Origin: DYFX01 sp964400625
GTDB taxonomy: Bacteria; Patescibacteriota; Patescibacteriia; SG8-24; DYFX01
DNA length: 64,000 nucleotides
Direction: 5' to 3'
Assembly: GCA_964400625.1 (NCBI GenBank)
Contig: CAYNUS010000007.1
Location: forward strand, 1 to 64,000
Within the stretch, counting starts at the first letter, position 1; each line of letters begins with the position of its first letter. A program made the position numbers and the translations under genes. Below are positions 7,686 through 16,419 of the stretch, in pieces. Below the pieces are notes generated by a model, which ran no database searches, had not been told where the DNA came from, and worked only from the letters and a program-made list of their open reading frames with translations.

Positions 7686-8462
7686 GTGATCATCGACGCC
7701 CACGTGCACATCGACATCGACGGCCACGAGGACAAGAGCGTGCCGGAACTGCTTGCGGCCATGGACGCCGCCGGCATCGGCCACGCCCTGGTCTTCGCCG
7801 CCACCATCAACCGCCTGCCCACCGAGACGGTGCTCGCGAAGATCGCGCCGCATCGCGACCGTCTCTCCGCGGTCGGGACCGTCTCGCCGATCCTCGCCGC
7901 ATACCGCACGCCGCCGGAGGTCGTGGGTGGCTGGCTCGCCGACGGCTCGATCCGCGCCCTCAAGTTCTACACCGGCTACGAGCACTTCCACCCGGACGAC
8001 CCGCGCCTGCGGCCGTACATGGACCTGCTCGTGAAGCATGACCGGCCGGCGATCTTCCACATGGGCGACCTCTACGACAAGATCCCCGGCGCCAAGCTGC
8101 GCTATTCGCAGCCGCTCGCCGTGGACGATCTCGCCTCCGAGATGCCGGACCTCAAGATCGTCATCGCGCACCTCGGCTACCCGTGGGTCATCGACGCCGC
8201 GGAGGTCTGCTACAAGAACGCGAACGTCTACGCGGACTGCTCCGGCTTCGTCTATGGCGACTTCACCCTGAAGCAGCGCGACCGCTTCCGCGAGGCCTGG
8301 GCGACCTTCGATGCCGTGACCGAGTCCGGCGGCAAGATCCTCTTCGGCAGCGACTGGCCCATCAGCCACATGCCCGACTACGTCGAGCTCGTCGGCCAGC
8401 TCGCGGGCCCGCAGCGCGAACGCGTGTTCTCCGGCAACGCCAAGCGCCTCTTCGGCCTCTGA
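7686..8462 (+). CDS. amidohydrolase family metal-dependent hydrolase
   Basis: A 258-residue TIM-barrel amidohydrolase of the ACMSD/amidohydrolase-2 type. Metal-binding motifs are visible: HVHID at residues 6-10, a His in IFHMGDL, a His in VIAHLGYPW, and the late Asp in GSDWP. Start is GTG 7686, because AGGAGG (7676-7681) lies 4 bases upstream; the ATG at 7684 is out of frame and stops at once. Such enzymes hydrolyse or decarboxylate small cyclic or amide substrates; the substrate cannot be inferred. It stands alone, with a terminator on each side. Confidence 0.8.
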   Translation: MIIDAHVHIDIDGHEDKSVPELLAAMDAAGIGHALVFAATINRLPTETVLAKIAPHRDRLSAVGTVSPILAAYRTPPEVVGGWLADGSIRALKFYTGYEHFHPDDPRLRPYMDLLVKHDRPAIFHMGDLYDKIPGAKLRYSQPLAVDDLASEMPDLKIVIAHLGYPWVIDAAEVCYKNANVYADCSGFVYGDFTLKQRDRFREAWATFDAVTESGGKILFGSDWPISHMPDYVELVGQLAGPQRERVFSGNAKRLFGL

Positions 8463-8464
8463 CC

Positions 8465-8495
8465 CGCCCCTCCCCTTCAGGGAGAGGGCTTTTTC
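8465..8495 (+). terminator. terminator after amidohydrolase gene
   Basis: GC-rich stem with one bulge around a CTTCA loop, then T5. Confidence 0.75.
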
Positions 8496-8501
8496 GTCCT
8501 T

Positions 8502-8535
8502 GTACGGAAATGCGTCAGCTGACGCATTTCCGTAC
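8502..8535. repeat. 34-bp perfect palindrome between convergent genes
   Basis: Left arm GTACGGAAATGCGTCAG (8502-8518) is followed directly by its exact reverse complement (8519-8535). It sits between the terminators of two convergent genes. A related element with the same TGCGTCA..TGACGCA core lies in the same kind of place at 28316-28355. Confidence 0.9.
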
Positions 8536-8540
8536 GCGAA

Positions 8541-8569
8541 GAAAAAAAACGCCTTCCCGATGGAAGGCG
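8541..8569 (-). terminator. terminator of the dnaX-mazG transcript
   Basis: 8-bp stem CGCCTTCC/GGAAGGCG with a 4-nt loop; T8 follows on the minus strand. Confidence 0.85.
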
Positions 8570-8582
8570 GTCCGTGATCGCG

Positions 8583-8894
8583 TCAATCCGTCCCGATGAG
8601 GATAAGATGCTTCTCGAACGCGCCGCGTTCGACGGCCTTCTTCTCGCGAAGGCGCTCGACCTCCGCAGGGTCGATGCCGAGGCGCAGGCACAGCGCGCGC
8701 ACGACTTCAAGGACGTCCGCGAGCTCTTCCGCGCTGCGGTCGCGGTCGAACTCGTCGACCTCCTCGCGCAGCTTCGCGACGAGGCGCTCGAGATACTCGG
8801 CCTCGTCGGCGCACGCGCGGAAGGACGCTTTCGCCCCTCGCGCCTCGATGATCTCCGGGATGCGGTCCCGGACCAGCTTGTCGTAGGTCTTCAT
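8583..8894 (-). CDS. MazG-like nucleoside triphosphate pyrophosphohydrolase
   Basis: A 103-residue all-helical protein starting KTYDKLVRDRIPEII, the signature of small MazG-like/PRA-PH-type pyrophosphatases. The metal-binding pattern E-E-x-x-E ... E-x-x-D is present in LREEVDEF and EELADVLEV. Such enzymes hydrolyse (d)NTPs to monophosphates and can clean the nucleotide pool. The start codon overlaps the dnaX stop (ATGA), so translation is coupled, and a GGAGGG precedes it by about 9 bases. Coupling to a DNA polymerase subunit fits a house-cleaning role. Confidence 0.85.
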   Translation of the reverse strand: MKTYDKLVRDRIPEIIEARGAKASFRACADEAEYLERLVAKLREEVDEFDRDRSAEELADVLEVVRALCLRLGIDPAEVERLREKKAVERGAFEKHLILIGTD

Positions 8895-10459
8895 GCGACG
8901 GTCCCTCCGAATTCCTTGACCAGATCGGCGAAGCCGTCCGGCAGGTTCTTGGCCGATGATTCGACGTGGATCTGCGGCGAAGGCTCGACGAGCCCGTCGG
9001 TCCGCTGGGCCACGAGCACCGTCTTCACGGTCACGCGGTCGCCGAGCACGTCCATGATGGCCGCCTCGAAGACCTCGCGGTGCTTCTTGTCGTTCAGGCG
9101 GTCGCGGTACATGGCGTACTGGAAACCGACCGTGAGCGTGCCGCCCGAGCAATCCAAAAGCTCGGCCGCGCCGAGCATGTACGGAAGCCCGTGGTTGCGC
9201 CTCTGCGAAGCGGCCAGGATCTCCGTCCATCGTTCCTTGATGGCCGCGAGCGCGACGTCCGTCACGCCCGCTTTCGGCGCCGCGACCGGCGTTTCCGCCG
9301 CCATGGGCGCGGCTTCAGCGGACGGTTCAGGGGCGGCTGCCGGCGTTTCCTGCCGCGCGGCCGGCGCGGCGGGAGGAGCCGGCGGACGGGCCGGGGGTTC
9401 CTGGCGGCGCTCCGCCCGTTCCGGCGCGACGCACCACTCGACGAGCAGGAGCTCGAAACCGATCTCGGGCGGATCGAGGCGCTTCATCTCGTTCAGGGTC
9501 CGGACGAGGCGGTCGAGCAGCGCCGCGGCGTCGGAAACGCCGGCGCCGCCCTCGATGGATTCCCCGCGCATGAGCTTGAGCAAGATCTCGCGCGCGGATT
9601 CCGCCAGGGACGCGACCGCGCGGACAGGGTCCACGCCGGCCGCCATCATGGCTTCCCAGCGCTCGAGCGCGGCGGCCGCGTCGCGGGCGTAGAGCGCCTG
9701 CAAGAGCGCGGCGGCCGCCTGCGCCGGGACGATCGGCAGGACCAGCGCGGCCGTCTCGGCGGTGATCTCCTTCGTCCCGAGCGCGAAGACCTGGCTGAGG
9801 AGGCTCTCGGCGTCGCGCAGGCAGCCTTCGCTCATGCGCGCGACCGTCTCGAGGACGTCCGCGTCCACCTTGAAACCCTCCTCCTTGGCGAGGCGCGCGA
9901 GGCGCTCCGTCAGTTCCCCGGACGCGATCTTGCGGAAATCGAAACGCTGGCAGCGGGAGACGACCGTCGCCGGCAGCTTATGGAGTTCGGTGGTGGCCAG
10001 GATGAAGACGACCTTGGCGGGCGGCTCCTCCAGCGTCTTCAGGAGCGCGTTGAACGCCGAGGTCGAGAGCATGTGGACCTCGTCGATGATGAAGACCTTG
10101 TACGCGAGCGTCGAGGGCGCGAACCGCGCGTGCTCGATGACCTGCTCGCGGACGTTGTCGACGCCCGTGTTGGAAGCGGCGTCGATCTCGATGACGTCGA
10201 GGGCGCGGTTCTCCGAAATCTCGACGCACGAGGCGCATGCGCCGCAGGGATCGCCGTCCTTCCCGCGCGCGCCGCAATTGATCGCCTTCGCGAAGATGCG
10301 GGCGATGCTCGTCTTGCCGACGCCGCGGGGGCCGGAAAAGAGATAGCTGTGCGCGACGCGTCCGGTCGCGGCCTCGTTCGCCAAAGCCGCCTTGACGTGT
10401 TCCTGCCCGGCGACCTCCGCGAAGGTCCGGGGCCGGTACTTGCGGTACAACACGGTCAT
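8891..10459 (-). CDS. dnaX: DNA polymerase III subunit gamma/tau
   Basis: A 522-residue clamp-loader ATPase. Walker A GPRGVGKT lies at 43-50, the four-Cys zinc module at C62, C72, C75 and C78, and DEVHMLS (Walker B) and the SRCQRFDF sensor follow. An Ala/Pro-rich linker around residues 355-400 precedes a C-terminal domain of about 100 residues, so the product is tau-like but short. No slippery A-run suggesting programmed frameshifting to gamma was seen. It overlaps the MazG-like gene downstream and follows a CPR-type unknown gene with a 12-base gap. Confidence 0.95.
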   Translation of the reverse strand: MTVLYRKYRPRTFAEVAGQEHVKAALANEAATGRVAHSYLFSGPRGVGKTSIARIFAKAINCGARGKDGDPCGACASCVEISENRALDVIEIDAASNTGVDNVREQVIEHARFAPSTLAYKVFIIDEVHMLSTSAFNALLKTLEEPPAKVVFILATTELHKLPATVVSRCQRFDFRKIASGELTERLARLAKEEGFKVDADVLETVARMSEGCLRDAESLLSQVFALGTKEITAETAALVLPIVPAQAAAALLQALYARDAAAALERWEAMMAAGVDPVRAVASLAESAREILLKLMRGESIEGGAGVSDAAALLDRLVRTLNEMKRLDPPEIGFELLLVEWCVAPERAERRQEPPARPPAPPAAPAARQETPAAAPEPSAEAAPMAAETPVAAPKAGVTDVALAAIKERWTEILAASQRRNHGLPYMLGAAELLDCSGGTLTVGFQYAMYRDRLNDKKHREVFEAAIMDVLGDRVTVKTVLVAQRTDGLVEPSPQIHVESSAKNLPDGFADLVKEFGGTVA

Positions 10460-10471
10460 GGACGCGTTCGG

Positions 10472-11191
10472 TTAGGGAGTCGGCGCGTGGCTCGTGATCT
10501 TCTTGATGACGTTCTCGACGGCCGCCCACTTGCTGGGCGCGTTCTTGGGCGCGAGGATGACGGCTTCGTCGCCGGCATCGGCCTTGAAATAGGTGATGGA
10601 AGCCTTCAGGACCTTCCAGGAGCGGCCGCCGGCGACGACGAGGTACTGCCCTGTCTCCTGGTCGTAGGCCAGGGTGCCGATGATGCGCTGGCGCTCGATC
10701 GGTCCGATCTGCTTGTAGATGAAGTTGCCGCGCGCGCCGATCGTCAGCTTCAGCATGTCGCCTTCGACGAGCTTGGATTTGGAGGCGTAGTTGGGGGGCA
10801 CGAGATAGCTCTTGCCGTCGTCGCCGACCATGCCCATGCCGTCGAAGACGCCTTCGACGACGCGGTCGCCCTCGAGAAGCGCGGCCGCCGGCGCGGAGCC
10901 GTCGTCGGTCTTGGGAGCGGGCGTGAAGACGAGCTTGGGTTCGGGCTTCGGCGCCTCGTCCGGCAGCGGAGCGCCGTCGTCGAGGAGCTTGATGGCGTTA
11001 TCGAGGGAATCGCGGACGTTCCTGAGGATGGCCCGGAGCGTCGCGGCCTTGGAGGGCGCGATCTCGGCTTTGGGGATCTCCCGCGCGAGCGCCTCGGCTT
11101 CGGCCAGGGAGGGCATGTCCTTCACGAGCGTCGCGACGGCGTCGGGCAGCGGGTGGGCGTTCTGATCTACGGCCTCGGTCAACCATTCCAT
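10472..11191 (-). CDS. conserved CPR-type protein of unknown function
   Basis: A 239-residue soluble protein. The N-terminal half is helical, with a Pro/Ala/Asp-rich linker around residues 75-105. The C-terminal half has a conserved-looking core (VEGVFDGMGMVGDDGKSYLV, then NYASKSKLVEGDMLKL) of beta character, followed by GPIERQRIIGTL. I recognise this pattern from uncharacterised proteins of Patescibacteria, sometimes loosely labelled as ribosomal L7/L12-related; I see no support for that label here. It is transcribed from its own promoter (11218-11246) and precedes dnaX by 12 bases. Confidence 0.75.
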   Translation of the reverse strand: MEWLTEAVDQNAHPLPDAVATLVKDMPSLAEAEALAREIPKAEIAPSKAATLRAILRNVRDSLDNAIKLLDDGAPLPDEAPKPEPKLVFTPAPKTDDGSAPAAALLEGDRVVEGVFDGMGMVGDDGKSYLVPPNYASKSKLVEGDMLKLTIGARGNFIYKQIGPIERQRIIGTLAYDQETGQYLVVAGGRSWKVLKASITYFKADAGDEAVILAPKNAPSKWAAVENVIKKITSHAPTP

Positions 11192-11217
11192 ATTTTATTT
11201 CGGTTATTTCCGCCTCC

Positions 11218-11246
11218 TATATACCACGGGCCGGAACGAGGGGCAA
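11218..11246 (-). promoter_or_regulatory. promoter for the 239-aa gene and dnaX
   Basis: On the minus strand TTGCCC (11246-11241), 17 bp, TATATA (11223-11218), about 27 bp before the start codon. Confidence 0.75.
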
Positions 11247-11261
11247 TTGTGGACGAAACCC

Positions 11262-13727
11262 TCAGATCATGCGCAAACGCTCCTGGATCTCCGCCTCGAC
11301 GATCTCGCGGTCGCGGCCGTATTTGAGCCGCGAAAGCTGCTTGATGGCGTCGGTGATGGCCGTCGATCCCTTGGCGGGCGGGAACATCGCCATGTTGAAG
11401 GGACGGCTGGCGGTGTTGTCGATGAGGAGCTTCGCGTTGGCGGTGTACGCCTCGACGTTCACGAGGTCGAACGGCGTGAAGACCGGCGCGAATTCCTTGC
11501 CGAGGAAGTCGGCGTCTTCCGTGCCGATGCGGAAGGCCACCATCGTGCCGACGTTGCCGAAGACGGCGTCGCGGATCGTGGTGTCCCCTTTCGCGGAGAT
11601 CTGCCCGATGTACTGGTGCGCGATGATGAGGTCGAGCCCGTACTTGCGCGCCTCGGAGAGGATCGTGGCGATCGAGTCGGTGATGAAGTTCTGGAACTCG
11701 TCGATGTAGAGGTAGAAGTCCTTGCGTTCCGACGCTTCCATGTCGGTGCGCGAGAGCGCGGCCATCAGGATCTTGCCGACCAGCACCATGCCGATCAGGT
11801 ACGCGTTGATGTCGCCGAGCTTGCCCTTGGAGAGGTCGAGCAGGAGGATCTTCTGCTCGTCCATCGCCTTGCGGACGTTGATGGCGCTGTCCTGCTGTCC
11901 GATGATCGGCCGGACGATGTCGTTCGTGATGAACGGCGTGAGCTTCGAGGTGATGTACGGCACCATGTTGGCGAGCGAAGCCTCGCCGCCGGCCTTCTGC
12001 GCTTCCTTGAGCCAGAAGTCCTTCACGACCTGCGTCTTGCACTTCGAGAGCTTGTAGGCGCGGAACTTCTCGTCGGAGAGCACGCGCGGGATCTCGAGCA
12101 GGGTGGAGCCCGAAGCCGGATCGTCCATGACGAGAATCATGGCGTTGCGCATGTACTGCTCGAACATCGGTCCGCCCGACGACTTGAGGTCGTACAGCTT
12201 GTCGAAGATCTTCAGCATCTCGTTGATGACGAAGGTCTTCTGCTCGGGATACTTCTCGTCGTACTCCAGGAGGTTCAGGCCCATCGGGCGCTCGGCGTCC
12301 GCGGGCGAGAAGTAGATGACGTCGTCGGCGCGGTGCTTCGGCACGAAGCCGAGGCAGTCCTGCGCGAGGTCGCCATGCGGGTCGATGACGCAGACGCCCT
12401 TGCCGGCCTCGATGTCCTGCTTGACCATCGCCTTGATGAACTCCGATTTGCCGGAGCCGGATTTTCCGATGACGTACATGTGCCGGCGCCGGTCGCCCTG
12501 CTTGATGCGCACGGGATACTCCTGTCCGCGGTATTTCACGCGGCCGAGCAGGACGCCTTCGTTCGGGAGGTTCGGCGGCGGGGGCGCCTTGCGGGCCGTG
12601 AGCCAGCGGATGTTCGGCGTCTCGGTGGAGGTGAGCGGCAGGTGCCAGAGGCTCGCGAGCTCGTCGGGCGTGAGCACGCCGCGGCGCTTCTCGTGGAAGA
12701 TGCGCAGGATGAAATCCTGCACGATGCGGCTCTTGGATTCGCCGAGGCGCTTGAAGGCGTTGCCGTACTGGGGGCTCGAGAACTGGTTGAAGGCCCCGAT
12801 CATGTTGGTCAGGTACTGTCCGGCGCGGCCCGGCACGGCCGACGACGCGACCAGGTTGACGTTCACGTCGAGCCCGAGCTGTCCGAGCTTCTCCTCGATG
12901 GATTTCACCATCTGCTCCTCCGACGGCGAGAGGCGGTATTCCCTGGCCTTCTCGCCCGATTTCGATTCGACCTTCTTGTCGGACGCGATGGCGCCCATGA
13001 CGCCGAGCTTCTTGCGCGCCTGCTCGTAGGAGCGGCCCTGCTGCATCAGGGAGGCGATCTGCAGGCCCCTGCCGCGCCATTCCTTCTTGGCGGAACGCAC
13101 GAGGATCTGGATGGCCGCGCCGTCGCCGGCATCGACCTTCGCGAGCGCGTTCGTGAGGGCGTTCAGGGGATCGGTCTCGAGCTTCTTATAGGTATGGAGC
13201 GGGAAGAAGCTCTCGCGCGAGAGCACGAGGTGCGCGCTCGCGACCTCGGCGTGCGGCTGGAAGAGGTTGTAGTCGGTCGTCTCCTCGATCTGCGCCAGCG
13301 GATACTGCGCGTGGATCTGCTGTTCCATGAACTCCTTCTGCGCCTTCGGCACGGAGACGTAGAACGTCACGAGGCCGTCTCTGGCGACGATCTCGAAACC
13401 GATGACGTCGCCGCGTCCCGCGAGCCAAGCGCCGAACCCGCGCTGGGCGCGCAAGCCGCCGATGCTCTTGAAGATCCCTTCGGCCAGCGCGATGGCCGCC
13501 TGGTTCTCCTGGAGCGACTTGTCGCGCGTGCCGGCGTCCTTGTCGCCCCCTTCCTTGGGCACGGTCAGCATGAGCACGACGTTGTCGAATCCGCGCGCCA
13601 CCTGGGCGCGGGAGGTGAGGACGCTCCTCAGGACGCGGATCGCGATCAGGAGGACGACAAGACCGGCGGCGTAGGGTGCCGCCAGCATGAGCCATGGCAT
13701 GAGCATCGCGAGGTCGAGGGAGATCAT
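11262..13727 (-). CDS. VirD4/TraG-like ATPase, type IV secretion DNA-transfer family
   Basis: An 821-residue protein with two N-terminal hydrophobic segments (about residues 8-30), a long mixed domain to about 380, then a FtsK/HerA-type ATPase domain. Walker A GKSGSGKS is at about 420-427. Walker B is YLYIDEFQNF, matching the TraG/TraD C-terminal motif. In conjugation such ATPases couple DNA or protein substrates to a secretion channel. No other conjugation genes are visible, and homologues are common in CPR genomes, so it may serve DNA uptake or export with the pilus. It overlaps the upstream gene by 4 bases. Confidence 0.8.
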   Translation of the reverse strand: MISLDLAMLMPWLMLAAPYAAGLVVLLIAIRVLRSVLTSRAQVARGFDNVVLMLTVPKEGGDKDAGTRDKSLQENQAAIALAEGIFKSIGGLRAQRGFGAWLAGRGDVIGFEIVARDGLVTFYVSVPKAQKEFMEQQIHAQYPLAQIEETTDYNLFQPHAEVASAHLVLSRESFFPLHTYKKLETDPLNALTNALAKVDAGDGAAIQILVRSAKKEWRGRGLQIASLMQQGRSYEQARKKLGVMGAIASDKKVESKSGEKAREYRLSPSEEQMVKSIEEKLGQLGLDVNVNLVASSAVPGRAGQYLTNMIGAFNQFSSPQYGNAFKRLGESKSRIVQDFILRIFHEKRRGVLTPDELASLWHLPLTSTETPNIRWLTARKAPPPPNLPNEGVLLGRVKYRGQEYPVRIKQGDRRRHMYVIGKSGSGKSEFIKAMVKQDIEAGKGVCVIDPHGDLAQDCLGFVPKHRADDVIYFSPADAERPMGLNLLEYDEKYPEQKTFVINEMLKIFDKLYDLKSSGGPMFEQYMRNAMILVMDDPASGSTLLEIPRVLSDEKFRAYKLSKCKTQVVKDFWLKEAQKAGGEASLANMVPYITSKLTPFITNDIVRPIIGQQDSAINVRKAMDEQKILLLDLSKGKLGDINAYLIGMVLVGKILMAALSRTDMEASERKDFYLYIDEFQNFITDSIATILSEARKYGLDLIIAHQYIGQISAKGDTTIRDAVFGNVGTMVAFRIGTEDADFLGKEFAPVFTPFDLVNVEAYTANAKLLIDNTASRPFNMAMFPPAKGSTAITDAIKQLSRLKYGRDREIVEAEIQERLRMI

Positions 13728-14203
13728 GGGAGTCCGCGCTTGCGCTTCTCTTCTTCCGCCAGGAGCAGGATCTTGTCGGTCTTGATCTTGGCTTCCTGGA
13801 CCAGGAAGAACCTGTTCACGCCCGGGATGAGCTTCAGCCAGCCGGTGACGAGCGCGAGGACCTCGCGGCCCTTCGCCTTCGCGCCACGGACCATCGCGAC
13901 GATCTTCCCCGTGACGCGCTCCCCTTCCTTGCGGAACTTCGCCTGGAGCGCGGGCGGCATCTTGGCGTACGTCTCGGCGAGATTTTCCTCGAGGATGCTT
14001 TCGACGCCGCGGACGGTGGGGTCCTTGCGGACGGCCGGAGCCGAGGGTGCCGGGGCGGGAGCGGAGGGTGCGGGTACGGGCGCAGGCACCCGCTCGGCCG
14101 CCGCGCGAGGCGCCTCGAACGCGGCCCCGGTTTCCGGAGTCTCGATGCCGCGCTCAGGGATGTTCGGCGTCTGTTCGAAGCTGGGGGTTCCTCCGTCGGG
14201 CAT
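13724..14203 (-). CDS. unknown protein coupled to the TraG-like ATPase
   Basis: A 159-residue protein. Residues ~1-70 are disordered and Pro/Ala-rich. The rest is helical, with a hydrophobic, possibly membrane-associated segment (LALVTGWLKLIPGVNRFFLVQ) and a basic C terminus. Its stop overlaps the ATPase start, indicating a two-gene operon and perhaps a partner or adaptor role. A TATACT -10 box lies at 14220-14225 (minus strand), 16 bp before the start codon. No family name recognised. Confidence 0.7.
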   Translation of the reverse strand: MPDGGTPSFEQTPNIPERGIETPETGAAFEAPRAAAERVPAPVPAPSAPAPAPSAPAVRKDPTVRGVESILEENLAETYAKMPPALQAKFRKEGERVTGKIVAMVRGAKAKGREVLALVTGWLKLIPGVNRFFLVQEAKIKTDKILLLAEEEKRKRGLP

Positions 14204-14311
14204 AAGCGGTTTCGGTTCCAGTATACCACGGGGTCGCTCCCTTGCCTTCCGGGGCGTCTTCGGTCATAGTGGAGCCGTCAGGAAAACGCACTTTCCACAA
14301 GGAACGTCAGG

Positions 14312-14965
14312 ATGTCCAACGCCAAGCGTTCGCGAGCCGCCAGCAACGTGGTACCCCTCGCCGCCGGAAAGAAGGACCATACGACGCCCGCCAAGTTCGC
14401 GCCCCCGACGCCCGCGCCGCTCATCGCCTGCCTCAAGGTCAAGGTGATCCTCGGCAAGGACGCTCGGGGCGACGACCGCCCGCCCCTCTGGGTCGAAGCG
14501 GCCAACTACCCCGCCGACGGCGGGCTGGAGGCGTTCTTCGACCTCATCCATCGCGCCCCCGACGACTGCTTCATGTCGGCGGACGCGCGCGGATGCATCG
14601 CCTTCGCCTCGATCGTCGCGATCCGCCGCCCGAAGGACCCGTGCGACGAGTTCCCGGTGAAGGCGGACGTCTCGCCGCCCGGAGCTCCGCGGCGCCTCTA
14701 CCGGAGGCTCCGCGTCCCGATCGGAAGCGGACGCCAGGAGATCGTCGAGGTCGCCAACGTGCCTTGGACGGAGAACGGCATCGCGCACTTCGGGACGGTC
14801 GTCGGCAAGCACCGCCGCTGCGACTTCCTCACGGAGGACTACGGCTTCGTCCCGGCCCGCGCCGTCCGCCTCGAGGACCTCAAGATGCCCGGCGAGCCAC
14901 CCGCTCCCCGGCACGAACGCCTCCGTCCGGAAGATATCCTCCGCCCCGAGGATCTTCCGGAATGA
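14312..14965 (+). CDS. hypothetical protein
   Basis: A 217-residue soluble protein with a basic, disordered N terminus (about 35 residues) and an alpha/beta core. It has no signal peptide or membrane segment. AAGGA precedes the ATG at suitable distance, and a strong terminator follows, so it is a single-gene unit divergent from the ATPase operon. Codon use matches the region. No family recognised. Confidence 0.65.
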   Translation: MSNAKRSRAASNVVPLAAGKKDHTTPAKFAPPTPAPLIACLKVKVILGKDARGDDRPPLWVEAANYPADGGLEAFFDLIHRAPDDCFMSADARGCIAFASIVAIRRPKDPCDEFPVKADVSPPGAPRRLYRRLRVPIGSGRQEIVEVANVPWTENGIAHFGTVVGKHRRCDFLTEDYGFVPARAVRLEDLKMPGEPPAPRHERLRPEDILRPEDLPE

Positions 14966-14970
14966 ACGAA

Positions 14971-14998
14971 AGCCCCGCTGCTTCACGGGGCTTTTTTC
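14971..14998 (+). terminator. terminator between convergent genes
   Basis: Stem AGCCCCG/CGGGGCT (14971-14977, 14986-14992), then T-run. It may also serve cysS from the other side, with a weaker tail. Confidence 0.8.
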
Positions 14999-15001
14999 GT
15001 C

Positions 15002-16375
15002 CTAGGCTTTCTTCAGTTTCTGTCCGTCCTTCGTATCTTCCACGACCCAGCCTTTCGCGGCGATGGCGTCGCGCAGGCGGTCGGACGCGGCGAAGTCCTT
15101 GGCCGCACGCGCCGCCGAGCGCTCATCGGCGAGCGCCTGGACGTCGGCGGGGGCTTCCTCCGCCGGCACCGAAAGGTCGATGCCGAAGACGCCGCCGAGC
15201 GCCGCGAGCACGAATGCCGCCGCGCCTGCATCGGCCTCCTTGTTCGCTTTCTTGGCCGCCTCGTTCACGAGCGCGAGCGCCTTGGACACGTTCAGGTCAT
15301 CGTCCATCGCGGCCGCGAAGGCCTCCGCATACCCGGCGTCGGGCGCGGCGCGTCCATCCAGTCGCCCGACCGTTTCGCGGAAATAGGCGATCTGCTTCTC
15401 CGCCGCATCAAGACCCTCCAACGTGAAGTTCAGCTGGGTGCGGTAGTGCGCGGAGAGCAGGAGCCAGCGGACGGCGGCGGCGGAATAGCCTTTGTCGAGC
15501 AGGTCCTGGAGCGTGTAGAAATTCCCCTTCGATTTCGACATCTTCTCGCCGTCGACGACGAGGTACGTGACGTGCAGCCAATGGTTCGAGAACGTCTTAC
15601 CGTTCGCGCCTTCGGACTGGGCAATCTCGCACTCGTGGTGCGGGAACTTCAAGTCCTCGCCGCCGGCGTGGAGATCGATCGTCTCGCCGAGGAACTTCCC
15701 GGCCATGGCGGAGCATTCGATATGCCAGCCTGGATAGCCCTGGATTCCGCGGGGGCCCGGCCACTGCATGACATGGTTCGGGTTGTTGATCCAGAGCGCG
15801 AAATCGGCCGGATGCCGCTTGTCCTCCTTCACCTCGACCCGCGCGCCGGCCACGAGGTCCTCGACGGAATTTCCGGAGAGCTTGCCGTAGTCCGGGAACG
15901 CGGCGACGGAATAGTAGACGTCGCCCTTCGACGTGACGTAGGCCTTCCCCGCCTCGATGAGCTTCTCGATCATCGCGACCATCTCGCCGATGTTCTCCGT
16001 CGCGCGCGGGAAGGCCGTCCCCTCCTTCTTGAAGTTCAGCGCCTCGAGATCGGCGAAGAACGCCTTCTCGTAGAACGACGCGATCTCCTCCGGCGTCTTG
16101 CCTTCCTTGGCGGCGGCCGCCTCCAGCTTGTCCTCGCCCTGGTCGGCGTCGTTCAGCATGTGGCCGACGTCCGTGATGTTCATCACGAGCTTCACCGCGC
16201 GGCCCCTGTATTCCAGATAGCGGCGCAGCAGATCGACCGTCAGGAAGGTGCGGAGGTTGCCGATGTGGGCGTAGTGGTAGACCGTCGGCCCGCAGGCGTA
16301 GATGCGGATATCCCCTTCGTTTCCGAGGGGAAAGTCCTTCAGTTCCTTGGTCAGGGAGTCGTGGAGCTTCGGCAT
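15002..16375 (-). CDS. cysS: cysteinyl-tRNA synthetase
   Basis: A 457-residue class I aminoacyl-tRNA synthetase that charges tRNA-Cys. The zinc-ligand Cys28, the HIGH-type motif HIGN (37-40) and KMSKSKGNF (from about 277) are present, together with the WHIECSAMA zinc/active-site segment. Length matches the family. The start codon lies only 8 bases after a TATTGT -10 box, so the mRNA is probably leaderless. It is divergent from the anchored protein gene at 16420. Confidence 0.97.
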   Translation of the reverse strand: MPKLHDSLTKELKDFPLGNEGDIRIYACGPTVYHYAHIGNLRTFLTVDLLRRYLEYRGRAVKLVMNITDVGHMLNDADQGEDKLEAAAAKEGKTPEEIASFYEKAFFADLEALNFKKEGTAFPRATENIGEMVAMIEKLIEAGKAYVTSKGDVYYSVAAFPDYGKLSGNSVEDLVAGARVEVKEDKRHPADFALWINNPNHVMQWPGPRGIQGYPGWHIECSAMAGKFLGETIDLHAGGEDLKFPHHECEIAQSEGANGKTFSNHWLHVTYLVVDGEKMSKSKGNFYTLQDLLDKGYSAAAVRWLLLSAHYRTQLNFTLEGLDAAEKQIAYFRETVGRLDGRAAPDAGYAEAFAAAMDDDLNVSKALALVNEAAKKANKEADAGAAAFVLAALGGVFGIDLSVPAEEAPADVQALADERSAARAAKDFAASDRLRDAIAAKGWVVEDTKDGQKLKKA

Positions 16376-16383
16376 ATTGTGCT

Positions 16384-16412
16384 ACAATAGCAGGAGCATC
16401 GTTCAATAACAA
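16384..16412 (-). promoter_or_regulatory. cysS promoter, likely leaderless
   Basis: Minus strand: TTGTTA (16412-16407), 17 bp, TATTGT (16389-16384), then 8 nt to the ATG. On the plus strand a TACAAT at 16383-16388 may serve the divergent gene. Confidence 0.75.
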
Positions 16413-16419
16413 CGTTTCT

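Noticed and set aside
5946..8369. 807-codon minus-strand frame opposite helicase and amidohydrolase
   Set aside because: It spans two real genes with clear motifs on the plus strand; its sequence is typical GC-rich antisense.
8891..10459. Programmed frameshift in dnaX
   Set aside because: No A-rich slippery sequence followed by a stem was seen; the frame is continuous.
8966..11326. 786-codon plus-strand frame opposite dnaX
   Set aside because: Antisense shadow; dnaX and its neighbour are unambiguous on the other strand.
11247..14447. 1066-codon plus-strand frame opposite the TraG-like ATPase
   Set aside because: Antisense shadow: Leu/Val/Asp/Arg-biased, no motif, while the minus strand has a full ATPase with Walker motifs.
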